Source: Saccharothrix sp. HUAS TT1 (lineage in GTDB: Bacteria; Actinomycetota; Actinomycetes; Mycobacteriales; Pseudonocardiaceae). Taken from it: DNA of 64,000 bases. Of the stretch, positions 20,641-28,574 are shown in pieces. The stretch is taken from assembly GCF_040744945.1 (NCBI RefSeq), contig NZ_CP160453.1, positions 4,402,001-4,466,000 on the forward strand, read 5' to 3'. The notes below the pieces were generated by a model. It saw nothing but the letters and a program-made list of their open reading frames with translations. It did no database searches and was not told where the DNA came from. Within the stretch, counting starts at the first letter, position 1. Every line of letters begins with the position of its first letter. Both the position numbers and the translations under genes were made by a program.

Positions 20641-21881
20641 CCGCGACCCTGGAACCCACCCGGCCCGCGCCGGGGTTCACCGAGCGCTACCTGCTCGACC
20701 CCGCGGTGAACGCCGATCCCTACCCCTACCTCAACTCCCTGCGCGAACACCGGCCCGTCCACTGGAGCCCGCTGCACCGGGCCTGGCTGGTCACCGGGCA
20801 CTCCCAGCTCACCCGCGTGCTGCGCGAACCGGCGGCGTCCGCCGACCGCGTCGGCCCGATGATGGACGCCGTCCCCGAGGGCGCCCGCGGTGACGCCGAG
20901 CGCGCCTTCGACATCCTGTCCCGCTGGATGGTGTTCACCGACGCGCCCGACCACCGGCGGCTGCGGCAGGTGTTCCAGGAGCAGTTCTCGGCCCGCGCGA
21001 TCAACCGCTACCAGGCGCTCATCGAGCGCGTCACCCGCGCCCTGCTGGCCCGCCGCGCCGTGCCCGGCCGGGTCGGCGACCTCACCGCCGACGTGGCCAA
21101 ACCCCTGCCCGCGCTGGTGTTCGCCCGCTGGCTGGGCGTGCCGCAGCAGCACAGCGCGTCGTTCTGGTACTGGAACGCCCGGGTCGGCGACCTCGTGCTC
21201 GGCGCCGCGCAGGAGGAGCGCGAGTACCGCACCTCCCTGCAGTCCCTGGTGAACCTGGAGGACTACCTCGCCGACCTGGTCCGGCAGCGCCGCGCCGATC
21301 CCCGGGACGACCTCATCAGCGCCGTGCTCGCCGGCGGGCAGGTGGGGGACGGCGTCAGCGAGGTCGAGTTCATCGGGATGCTCACCCAGATGGCCTTCGC
21401 GGGCGGCGAGACCACCAGCAACCTCATCGCCAACGCCGTCCGCGCGCTGCTGCTGCACCCCGACCAGCTGGCCGCGGTGCGCGAGGAACCGGAGCTGGCG
21501 CGCGCCGTGGTCGAGGAGACCATGCGGTTCGACGGGCCCTCCAAGATGTCCATCCGCGTCGCCGCCCGCGACTTCGAGCTGGACGGCGACACCGTCCGCG
21601 GCGGCGACCGGGTCTTCCTGGTCACCGCCGCCGCCAACCGCGACCCGGCCCGCCACCCCGACCCCGACCGGTTCCTGGTCACCAGGGCCGACACCGCGCA
21701 CCTGGGCTTCGGGTTCGGCGCCCACTTCTGCATCGGCGCCGCGCTGGCCCGCATGGTCGCCCGCTCGGCGCTGGAGGTCCTGATCACCGAGTACCCGGGC
21801 CTGAGCCTCGCCGGCGCCCGCCACTCCTGGCAGCCGTCCCTGCTCAACCGCAGCCTCACCGCGCTGCCCGTCCGCTACTGA
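20637..21881 (+). CDS. cytochrome P450
   Basis: 414 residues; ATG overlaps the NRPS2 stop. It has the I-helix FAGGETTSN, the K-helix EETMRF and the heme-binding loop [10 protein letters not shown], with the Cys thiolate ligand. The length is typical of soluble actinobacterial CYPs, which need separate ferredoxin partners; none is encoded here. Coupling to NRPS2 implies oxidative tailoring, for example hydroxylation of a PCP-bound or released residue. The position modified cannot be predicted. Confidence 0.95.
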   Translation: MTATLEPTRPAPGFTERYLLDPAVNADPYPYLNSLREHRPVHWSPLHRAWLVTGHSQLTRVLREPAASADRVGPMMDAVPEGARGDAERAFDILSRWMVFTDAPDHRRLRQVFQEQFSARAINRYQALIERVTRALLARRAVPGRVGDLTADVAKPLPALVFARWLGVPQQHSASFWYWNARVGDLVLGAAQEEREYRTSLQSLVNLEDYLADLVRQRRADPRDDLISAVLAGGQVGDGVSEVEFIGMLTQMAFAGGETTSNLIANAVRALLLHPDQLAAVREEPELARAVVEETMRFDGPSKMSIRVAARDFELDGDTVRGGDRVFLVTAAANRDPARHPDPDRFLVTRADTAHLGFGFGAHFCIGAALARMVARSALEVLITEYPGLSLAGARHSWQPSLLNRSLTALPVRY

Positions 21882-21913
21882 CGCACCCGCAGGCAAGGAA
21901 GAAGGTCTCCGCT

Positions 21914-23161
21914 ATGGCCACCAAGTTGGCAGGTGCGGGCTCGCGCCTGTGGGCCCCGGCCCGGCTCCGCTCGTTCCGCCTGCTGTGGGCGGGGCAGGCG
22001 CTGTCGCTGCTCGGCGACGGGTTCAGCTACATCGCGTTCGCCTGGATCACGCTGGAGCTGACCGGGTCCACGCTCATGCTCGGCTACGTCCTGGCGTTCC
22101 AGGCCGTGCCCCGCGCGCTGCTCACCCTCGTGGGCGGCTCGCTGAGCGACCGGTGGTCGCCCCGGCGGCTCATGGTCCTGTCCAGCTGGGCTCGGGCGGC
22201 GGTGATGGCGGCGGTCGCCGTGGCCGGGTTCTCCGGCACGCTCGGCTTCTGGGTGCTGTGCGTCGCCGCGGCGGCGTTCGGCGCGGTGGACGCCTTCTTC
22301 CAGCCCGCCCGCGTCTCCATCCTGCCCTCGGTGGTGGCCCAGGACGTGCTGCCCGCCGCCAACGCGCTGCTCGGCACCGGGATCAAGGTCGCCTCGGTCC
22401 TCGGCCCGGCGGTCGGCGGCGTGGTGGTCGCCGCCTCGGACGCCAACTACGCCTTCCTGGTCGACGCCCTGTGCTTCGCGCTGTGCGCCCTGTGCGTGTC
22501 CGCGGTGCGCACGCTGCCCCGCGAGCAGGAGGCGACCACCGGCTCCGCCGAGCCGGGGGACTCGCTGTGGGCCCGGATCAAGGAGGGCCTGCGGTACGTG
22601 TGGGCCGACCCGCGCATCCGGACCGTCCTCGTCGTCGACATGGCGGTGACCTTCTGCTACGCCGGGCCGTTCACCGTCGGGTTCGCCACCCTCGCCCGCG
22701 CCGAGGTGCAGGGCGGCTCCACCACGATGGGCCTGCTCAACGGCGCGCTCGCGGCGGGCGCGATGCTCGGCACGCTCGTCGGCGGCGCGATCGGCGCCCG
22801 ACCCCGGGTCGGGCTGCTGGTGGCGGCGCTGGCCGGGTGGCTCGCGGTGGGCATGGCCGCGCTGGGCGTCGTGGACCAGGTCGTGGTGGCCGTCGCGACG
22901 GTGCTGGCGATGGGCTTCGGCATCGGCTTCCAGGGCGTGTTCGGGCTGAGCTGGATCCAGCGCAACATCAAGGGCTCGGTGCTGAGCCGGGTCATCTCGG
23001 TGGACATGGTGCTCGGCTACGCGGTCGCGCCGCTGTCGCTGGTGCTGTGCGGCGCGCTGGCCGAGCGGAACACCGCGGCGATGTTCGGCGGCACGGCGGC
23101 GATCCTGGCCGTGACCGCGCTGGGCGTGCTCGCCTCCAAACCGGTGCGCGAGATGCGCTGA
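21914..23161 (+). CDS. MFS exporter (left arm)
   Basis: 415 residues, about 12 hydrophobic segments. It begins LLWAGQALSLLGDGFSYIAFAW and has an SLSDRWSPRR loop between helices 2 and 3, as in drug and siderophore exporters of the MFS_3/EntS type. GGAAGAAGG lies about eight bases before ATG 21914, and the gene starts 32 nt after the P450. Likely role: export of, or self-protection against, the NRPS1/NRPS2 product. Confidence 0.9.
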   Translation: MATKLAGAGSRLWAPARLRSFRLLWAGQALSLLGDGFSYIAFAWITLELTGSTLMLGYVLAFQAVPRALLTLVGGSLSDRWSPRRLMVLSSWARAAVMAAVAVAGFSGTLGFWVLCVAAAAFGAVDAFFQPARVSILPSVVAQDVLPAANALLGTGIKVASVLGPAVGGVVVAASDANYAFLVDALCFALCALCVSAVRTLPREQEATTGSAEPGDSLWARIKEGLRYVWADPRIRTVLVVDMAVTFCYAGPFTVGFATLARAEVQGGSTTMGLLNGALAAGAMLGTLVGGAIGARPRVGLLVAALAGWLAVGMAALGVVDQVVVAVATVLAMGFGIGFQGVFGLSWIQRNIKGSVLSRVISVDMVLGYAVAPLSLVLCGALAERNTAAMFGGTAAILAVTALGVLASKPVREMR

Positions 23162-23216
23162 CCCCGCAGAGGAGCAGGTGTCGTCGTCCCCGGCCCGTCC
23201 CGCCGCTCGCGGCAGG

Positions 23217-23245
23217 TGGATAGGTCGGGGATTTCGCCGTGATAG
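23217..23245 (+). promoter_or_regulatory. SARP-like operator array upstream of the LuxR pair
   Basis: Three related heptamers at exact 11-bp spacing: TGGATAG (23217), GGGATTT (23228), GTGATAG (23239). Seven-base direct repeats with four-base spacers are the known binding pattern of SARP regulators such as ActII-ORF4 and DnrI. The array lies 72 bp before the first LuxR start. I see no clear -10 after it. Confidence 0.55.
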
Positions 23246-23316
23246 CCGCGCTGCCGATCCTTCGTTCGAACTCAGTCTCAACGCGATGTCATCCGTCGAA
23301 TCGCTCGGGGGCGAAC

Positions 23317-23937
23317 ATGGAGCAGAACTGTGCAGTCATCGGCGCGCTGGTGCCCGTGGCCGTGGTGGCCAGGGACCCGATGCTGGAGGCAGGGGCCGCC
23401 AGCGCCCTGCGCGGCTACCCGGAACTGGTGGTGGTGAGCGCGGACGACGCGGAGTCCGCGCAGGTCACGGTGGTGATGGTGGACGAGGTCGACCGCGCGG
23501 TGCTCGACCTCGCCCGGTCGCGGCGCGGCGCGGTGGTGCTGGTGGTGGCCGACCTGACGCCCACGCAGGCGCTGCACGCCGTGCTGGCCGGGGTGCGCGG
23601 CCTGCTGCGCCGCCGGGACGCGGGCGCGGAGCGGTTGGCCCGCGCGGTGCTGGCCGCCGCCGCCGGGGACTGCACGGTGCCGCCCGACCTGCTCGACCGG
23701 TTGCCCGGCGTGGAGGGCTCGTCGCCCGCGTCGGCGCTGGCCGGGTCCGGGCTGAGCGCGCGGGAGCGCGCGGTGCTCAGCCTCGTCGCCGAGGGGCACG
23801 AGACGGGGGAGATAGCGAAGAAGCTGTGCTACTCGCCCCGGACCGTCACCACGGTGGTGCACGACATCACCTACCGGTTCCGGCTGCGCAACCGCGCGCA
23901 CGCGGTGGCCTACGCGCTGCGCGCGGGTCTGCTGTGA
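23317..23937 (+). CDS. LuxR-type regulator with degenerate receiver domain (first of pair)
   Basis: 206 residues. The C-terminal LuxR helix-turn-helix runs from LSARERAVLSLVAEGHETGEI to the end (about residues 145-206). The N-terminal 130 residues look like a receiver fold (ARDPMLEAGAASAL, VVMVDEVDRAV) but lack a clear phospho-acceptor Asp in the usual place, so it may be an atypical, phosphorylation-independent regulator. I chose ATG 23317, preceded by GGGGG; the longer frame from 23239 would start inside the operator repeats. The stop overlaps the next regulator's GTG. Probably a pathway-specific activator controlled by the upstream heptamers. Confidence 0.85.
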   Translation: MEQNCAVIGALVPVAVVARDPMLEAGAASALRGYPELVVVSADDAESAQVTVVMVDEVDRAVLDLARSRRGAVVLVVADLTPTQALHAVLAGVRGLLRRRDAGAERLARAVLAAAAGDCTVPPDLLDRLPGVEGSSPASALAGSGLSARERAVLSLVAEGHETGEIAKKLCYSPRTVTTVVHDITYRFRLRNRAHAVAYALRAGLL

Positions 23938-24521
23938 GCGGCGTGCGGGTGCACGTCACCGCGGTGGGCCCGGTGGCGCGCGACGTGGCCGAACGCCTGC
24001 GCGGCGCGGGGATGGTCCTGGTCGACCAACCCGGTCCGGACGTGGTCGTGGTGCTCGCGGCGGAGTCGGTGGACGAGGCGCTGGACGCGTGCCCGGCCGC
24101 GTTCCTGCCCGGCCAGGACCGGCTGCTGGTGCTGGCGGACTCCTTCGACCCCGCCGGGGTGCTGCGGGCCGTGCGGATGGGCGCCAGCGCGGTGCTCTGC
24201 CCGGTGGCCTCGCCGGTGTCCCGGCTGGTCGCGGGGGTGCACTCGGCGCTGCACGGCGACGGCGTCGTGCCCTACCAGGCGCTGGTCCGGCTGCTGGGCC
24301 GGTCGGGCGACGGCGCGGTGGTCCAGGTCGAGTCGCTGACCGCCAAGCAGACCGCCGTGCTGCAGCTCATGGCCGAGGGTCTCGGCAATTCCGCGATAGC
24401 GCGGGCGCTGGCGTGCTCGGAGCACACGGTGAAGAACGTCATTTACGAGCTGACCGCCCGGCTGCGGGTCCGCAACCGGGCGCACGCGGTGGCGCACGCC
24501 GTGCGGCTGGGGTTGATCTGA
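23934..24521 (+). CDS. LuxR-type regulator (second of pair)
   Basis: 195 residues; GTG overlaps the previous stop (GTGA). The C-terminal LuxR HTH begins LTAKQTAVLQLMAEGLGNSAI (about 133-195) and ends RNRAHAVAHAVRLGLI, nearly the same tail as its neighbour (RNRAHAVAYALRAGLL), so the two are tandem paralogues. The N-terminal part is a diverged receiver-like domain (LVLADSFDPAGVLRAVRMGASAVL) without an obvious phosphorylation site. Translational coupling suggests equal amounts and possibly a heterodimer (inference). Confidence 0.85.
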   Translation: MSGVRVHVTAVGPVARDVAERLRGAGMVLVDQPGPDVVVVLAAESVDEALDACPAAFLPGQDRLLVLADSFDPAGVLRAVRMGASAVLCPVASPVSRLVAGVHSALHGDGVVPYQALVRLLGRSGDGAVVQVESLTAKQTAVLQLMAEGLGNSAIARALACSEHTVKNVIYELTARLRVRNRAHAVAHAVRLGLI

Positions 24522-24541
24522 CCAGGTCAGGGCGTGTTCGG

Positions 24542-24578
24542 CCGGCTATCACGACTGGCATCGCCTCGTGATAGCCGG
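24542..24578. terminator. 13-bp perfect inverted repeat after the LuxR pair
   Basis: Arms CCGGCTATCACGA (24542-24554) and TCGTGATAGCCGG (24566-24578) with an 11-nt loop, 20 bp after the LuxR stop. It could end the upstream transcript. It also contains one forward and one inverted GTGATAG heptamer, so it may act as an operator too. Confidence 0.6.
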
Positions 24579-24624
24579 GAGATAAATGGCGTGATAAGGG
24601 CGGGATTAAACGGCCTCGTACATT
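24568..24624 (+). promoter_or_regulatory. SARP-like operator and -10 for the small secreted peptide gene
   Basis: Four heptamers: GTGATAG (24568), GAGATAA (24579), GTGATAA (24591), GGGATTA (24602), spaced 11, 12 and 11 bp. A TANNNT-type -10 hexamer, TACATT (24619-24624), follows 10 bases after the last repeat. Known SARP-activated promoters place the repeats about 8 bp before the -10, so this fits closely. It is locally AT-rich against a very GC-rich background. Confidence 0.6.
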
Positions 24625-24663
24625 TTTCTCAACGCCGGAGAACAAGCCCGAATGGAGAGAAGG

Positions 24664-24852
24664 ATGAACATCACCGCCATCGCCCGGGGTATCGCCCTCG
24701 CCGCCGCCGTCACCGCCGCCACCCTGCTCGGCGCGCAGGGCGCCCTGGCCGAGGGCGCCAACCCCCGGGACACCGCCCCGGTCTCCACGAGCGGCACGAA
24801 CCCGTGGGACGGCGCCCCCGCCACCACCGACGGCACCAACCCCTGGGACTAG
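24664..24852 (+). CDS. small secreted peptide with NPWD repeats, unknown function
   Basis: 62 residues from ATG 24664, preceded by GGAGAG; an ATG at 24652 would place the ribosome site inside the gene. Residues 1-30 are a Sec signal peptide (basic start, alanine-rich core, GALA cleavage site). The predicted mature part, about 32 residues, is built on a 13-residue period: a GANPRD unit, then GTNPWDGAPATTD, then GTNPWD at the C-terminus. It is rich in Thr, Pro, Asp and Trp and has no Cys. I do not recognise the family. It lies between regulators and behind a SARP-like promoter, so a signalling or sensed peptide co-expressed with the cluster is possible. A RiPP precursor is less likely because of the Sec signal. 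Confidence 0.75.
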   Translation: MNITAIARGIALAAAVTAATLLGAQGALAEGANPRDTAPVSTSGTNPWDGAPATTDGTNPWD

Positions 24853-24976
24853 CTCGCCGCCGGACCCGACAGCTCCGACAGCTCCACCGATCCCACCGGT
24901 TCCGCCGATCCCGCCGGTTTCGCCGGGAACACCGCTCGCCCGCCGCGTGACGAACCGCGGCCGGCCCCCTCGGGCG

Positions 24977-27850
24977 CTACGCGGGGACCCCCGCTCGCAG
25001 CAGGGCTAGGTCCCGCCGCACCACCGCCGCCCCCTCGTGGTCCATGATCCGCTCCCGCACGGCGATCGCCTGCCCGAAGTAGTCCCCGGCCGCGTCGTGC
25101 CGACCGGCCGCCGCGTTGACCTCGCCGAGGTTGTGCAGCAGGTGGCCCTCGCCGATCACGTCGCGGTTGGCGCGCACCATCTCCAGCACCTCCTCCAGGG
25201 TCCGCTCCGCCCGCGCGTGCTCGCCCCGGTGCGATTGCACCTGGCCGATGCGGCGCATCGCGGTGGCGACCCCGCCGGTGTAGCCGACCGAGCGGCAGAT
25301 GCCCATCGCCTCGTCCAGCTGCGCCAACGCCTCGTCGCCCCGACCGGTGCGCATGAGGACGTGGGCGCGCTGGGTGAGCACGATCGCCCGCCCCACCACG
25401 TCCTCGACCTCGTCGAAACCGCGCAGCGCCTGCTCGTACAGCGCCAGCGCGCCCGCGTCGTCGCCCGCCTGCCGGGTCAGCAGGCCCAGGTCGCGGTGGC
25501 ACAGCGCCCGCCCCAGCGGATCGCCCAGCTCGGTGAACAGCTCCAGCGCCTCGGTCAGCGACGCCGCGGACTCCGCGGGCCGACCCCGGTTGATGTGCAG
25601 GGTGCCCAGCGAGGCCAGCAGCGCGGCGGTGCCCCGGGCGTTGCCCGCCTCCCTGGTGGCGCGCAGGGCGTCGTCGTGGGTGTGCCGCCAGTCGTCCAGG
25701 TGGCCGCGCGCCTCGAACACGGTCGTCGCCGTGACCGCGAGGTCCCAGCACAGCTCGTCCAGGCCGATCCTGGCCGCCTGCGCCACCGCGGCGCGCAGGT
25801 TCGGCAGCTCGTCCTCCAGCCACTGCATCGGGTGCTCCAGCAGCCGCGCCGCGTGGTCGGCGGGCGGGCGCCAGCGCGGCGCGGCGCCGTGCAGCGCGGT
25901 GAAATCGCCGCCGAACACGCCGCGGTGCGCCTGCTCGGCCAGCGACAGCCAGCCGCCCAGCACCCGCTCCTGCACCCGGCGCTGCTCCTCGGGGTCCACA
26001 GCGGACAGCTGCTCGCGGGCGAACAGGCGGATGATGTCCTGGTAGCGGTAGCGGAACCCGCCCGAGCCGTCGACCGAGACCACGTCGAGCATCTGCACGT
26101 CCACCAGCGGCTCGACCAGGTCCGACGCGTAGGGGCGATCGTCGTCCAGGACCGCGCCCGCCACCCAGCCCGGCAGCGACGGCCCTTCGGCCAGGCTCAG
26201 CAGGCCGAACAGCCGCCGGGTCGGCTGGTCGAGCCCGTCGTGGGTCAGCGACAGGCTCGCCCGGATCGTCATCTCGCCGTGCGCCAGCTCGTCCAGCCGG
26301 TGCCGTTCGCTGGCGAGCCGGTGCACCATCGACGCCAGCGACCAGTGCGGCCGTGCCGCCAGCCGCGCCGCGACGATCCGCAGCGCCAGCGGCAGCCCGC
26401 CGACGGTGCGCACCAGCGCCTCGGCGGCCTCCCGCTCGCCCGCCACCCGGTCCTCGCCGACGACCCGGCCCAGCAGGTCCAGCGACTGGTCCCGGTCCAG
26501 CAGGTCCAGCTCCAGGTGGCGCGCCCCCGGCAGGCCGGTCAGCCGCGACCGGCTGGTCACCACCACCGCGCACGTGCCGCTGCCCGGCAGCAGCGGCAGG
26601 ACCTGCCGCTCGCTGACGGCGTTGTCCAGCACGACCAGCACCCGTCGGTCCGCCAGCAGCGTCCGGTACATCTCGGTGCGCGCCGTGTGGTCGACCGGGA
26701 TCAGGGCGCCCGGGATGCCCAGTGCCTGGAGGAACCTGCCGAGCACGTCGGCGGACTCGCCCGCGTCGCTGTAGGTGCCGCGCAGGTCGCAGTACAGCTG
26801 GCCGTCCGGGAAGTGCTCCTCCGCGATCCGGTGCCCGATGTGGGCGGCCAGCGCGGACTTGCCGACGCCCGGCCTGCCGATGACCACCACGACGCCGACC
26901 GACCGCCGCCCGTCGGTGAGCACCTGCTCCGCCGTGCGGATCAACGCCTCGCCGCCGATGAAGTCGGCCGTGTCCGCGGGCAGGTGCCGCGGCACGGCCC
27001 GGGGCGGCGCCGCCTCGACCCGCGCGGCGGGCGGTTGCTCCCGCTCGACCGCCGGCCCGCGCAGCAGGGAGGCGTCACCGGCGTGGATCGCCCGCTCCAG
27101 CCCGCGCAGCTCCTCGCCCGGCTCCAGGCCCAGCTCCTCCACCAGCAGGTCGCGGCCCGCGCGGTAGACCTCCAGCGCCTCGGCCTTGCGGCCCGACCGG
27201 TGCAGCGCCAGCATCAGCAGCGCGCGCAGCCGTTCCCGCAGCGGGTGCTCGTGCACCAGCCTGCCGATCTCGCCGACCAGCTCGTGGTGCGCACCCAGCT
27301 CCAGGTCGATGCCGAGGTAGGTCTCGACGGCGTTGAGCCGGTCCTCCTCCAGCCGCAGCGCCTTGGTCCGCAGCGGTCGGCCCGACAGCCCGCTCAGGCA
27401 CGGCCCGCGCCACAGCCCCACCGCGGCCCGCAACGCCTCCGAGGCTTCCGCCAGGGCGCCGCGCTTGACGTCCGCGCGCGCCCGGGCGACCGCGCGGGTG
27501 AACTCGTGGACGTCGAGCGCGGTATCGGGCACGCGCAGCTGGTAACCGGGAGGGCGGGTCACGATGGACACCTCCACCCCGGCCTCGGAGAGCGTCTTGC
27601 GCAGCCGTGACACGCAGATCTGCACCTGGGTGCGCGCGGTGTCGGGCGGGTGGACCTCCCACAGGGTGTCCACGAGGTGGTCGGTGCTGACCACCTTGTT
27701 CGCCTCCACCAGCAGGGAGGCCAGGATGACCTGCTGCCGCCCGGGAGGGATGCGCACCGGACCGCCCGCGCCCGCGACCTCGATCGGCCCGAGGACCCTG
27801 AACACCAGGTGCTCGCCGATGGGGGCCACCCGGCTCCCGACCTCGTCCAT
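24977..27850 (-). CDS. large SARP-family transcriptional activator (AfsR-type)
   Basis: 957 residues from ATG 27850, with GGAGG (27855-27859) five bases upstream; the frame upstream to 28144 is non-homologous and overlaps the operator. Order: OmpR-type winged helix (about 14-105, FRVLGPIEVAG to PPGYQLRV), bacterial transcriptional activation domain (about 110-260), NB-ARC ATPase (P-loop GRPGVGKSALA near 324; VLVVLDNA Walker B-like), then TPR-type repeats to the C-terminus. SARPs activate antibiotic clusters by binding direct heptamers 11 bp apart; such arrays occur in three intergenic regions here, including its own upstream region. Probably the main activator of the left arm. Confidence 0.93.
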   Translation of the reverse strand: MDEVGSRVAPIGEHLVFRVLGPIEVAGAGGPVRIPPGRQQVILASLLVEANKVVSTDHLVDTLWEVHPPDTARTQVQICVSRLRKTLSEAGVEVSIVTRPPGYQLRVPDTALDVHEFTRAVARARADVKRGALAEASEALRAAVGLWRGPCLSGLSGRPLRTKALRLEEDRLNAVETYLGIDLELGAHHELVGEIGRLVHEHPLRERLRALLMLALHRSGRKAEALEVYRAGRDLLVEELGLEPGEELRGLERAIHAGDASLLRGPAVEREQPPAARVEAAPPRAVPRHLPADTADFIGGEALIRTAEQVLTDGRRSVGVVVVIGRPGVGKSALAAHIGHRIAEEHFPDGQLYCDLRGTYSDAGESADVLGRFLQALGIPGALIPVDHTARTEMYRTLLADRRVLVVLDNAVSERQVLPLLPGSGTCAVVVTSRSRLTGLPGARHLELDLLDRDQSLDLLGRVVGEDRVAGEREAAEALVRTVGGLPLALRIVAARLAARPHWSLASMVHRLASERHRLDELAHGEMTIRASLSLTHDGLDQPTRRLFGLLSLAEGPSLPGWVAGAVLDDDRPYASDLVEPLVDVQMLDVVSVDGSGGFRYRYQDIIRLFAREQLSAVDPEEQRRVQERVLGGWLSLAEQAHRGVFGGDFTALHGAAPRWRPPADHAARLLEHPMQWLEDELPNLRAAVAQAARIGLDELCWDLAVTATTVFEARGHLDDWRHTHDDALRATREAGNARGTAALLASLGTLHINRGRPAESAASLTEALELFTELGDPLGRALCHRDLGLLTRQAGDDAGALALYEQALRGFDEVEDVVGRAIVLTQRAHVLMRTGRGDEALAQLDEAMGICRSVGYTGGVATAMRRIGQVQSHRGEHARAERTLEEVLEMVRANRDVIGEGHLLHNLGEVNAAAGRHDAAGDYFGQAIAVRERIMDHEGAAVVRRDLALLRAGVPA

Positions 27851-27988
27851 GCGACCTCCGCTCGCCCGCCTGACCTGAAGCCTGCACCGGGCGCCAGGCA
27901 GAAGATACCCGTGCGAATGCAGTTCCGTAGTTCTCCCAACGCCTCGGAACAGGTCTGGACCAACCCATTGGAAATGGTTATGGCGCGC

Positions 27989-28017
27989 GAGATGCCGCCG
28001 CGATAGAGGCGTGATAA
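27989..28017. promoter_or_regulatory. SARP-like operator array between the SARP and NTF2-like genes
   Basis: Heptamers GAGATGC (27989), GCGATAG (28000) and GTGATAA (28011) at exact 11-bp spacing, with a weak fourth (GGGTTGC, 28022). They lie in the 247-bp divergent region. Reading towards the SARP gene, TAACCA begins 8 bp after the last repeat, the usual distance to a -10, suggesting autoregulation. The rest of this gap (27851-28097) shows no other clear element. Confidence 0.55.
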
Positions 28018-28097
28018 AGGCGGGTTGCCGGGGGCGCGGAAAGTCGGTTCCGCGAGTCCGCCCGCGCGTCCCGGGCGGCAGGGTGAAAGGAGGGGGC

Positions 28098-28484
28098 ATG
28101 GCACTCGGCGAACGCCGGCCGACGCCGCCCAGCGACACGATCACGGCGGTCGGGGTCGACCACGTCCGGCTTTCCTACCTCTACGCCGATGACGGCGACC
28201 TGGAGGGTTTGGAGTCGTTGGTGCACTGCGCGGCGCAGGGCGAACCCCTCCGGGCGACGCCGGCCGGCGGTCGCTCCGAAGTCCTCGACGTGCTCGCGCC
28301 GGCCGAGGGGCCCAGGGGCAGGCACCACCTGCTGCGGGTGATCGCCGACGGCGACTGCATCGCCGCGGTGGGCCGTTTCACCGCCGCCCCGGCGCCGGCC
28401 GTGGAATTCGCCGACATCTTCACCATCGCCGCCGACGGCTTGTTGCTGGGGTGCCGCCGCTTCTATTCCGTGACCCCCGCGTGA
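28098..28484 (+). CDS. NTF2-like (SnoaL-type fold) protein
   Basis: 128 residues. ATG 28098 follows a strong GGAGG (28086-28096 region); an upstream frame from 28011 lies in the operator. The pattern VRLSYLYADDGDLEGLESLVHCAA, then HHLLRVIADGDCIAAVGRF and FADIFTIAADGLLLGCRRFY, is that of the NTF2-like/SnoaL-like alpha+beta cone. Such proteins act as small-molecule isomerases, cyclases or binding proteins. Divergent from the SARP and apparently under the same heptamers. The role is uncertain. Confidence 0.75.
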   Translation: MALGERRPTPPSDTITAVGVDHVRLSYLYADDGDLEGLESLVHCAAQGEPLRATPAGGRSEVLDVLAPAEGPRGRHHLLRVIADGDCIAAVGRFTAAPAPAVEFADIFTIAADGLLLGCRRFYSVTPA

Positions 28485-28525
28485 CATTTCGGGGACGCGT
28501 TCGGGGCGACCGCCGGACGGGGTGA

Positions 28526-28541
28526 CTTCGGCGAGCCGAAG
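28526..28541. terminator. short hairpin between convergent genes
   Basis: CTTCGG-CGAG-CCGAAG: a six-pair stem with a tetraloop between the stops of the NTF2-like gene (28484) and the permease (28575). A plausible weak bidirectional terminator. Confidence 0.4.
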
Positions 28542-28574
28542 AACTGCCGCAGTGGCATTGGGCGCCCCTCGGGA

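Noticed and set aside
24664..24852. The small peptide as a lanthipeptide-like precursor for the LanB-like enzymes
   Set aside because: It has a Sec signal peptide rather than a RiPP leader, lacks Cys, and lies about 18 kb from the LanB-like operon on another transcript. Kept only as a secreted peptide.
24849..26573. A 574-codon frame overlapping the SARP gene on the same strand
   Set aside because: The SARP frame has winged-helix, BTAD, NB-ARC and TPR homology; this frame is Gly/Ala/Arg-rich without domains.
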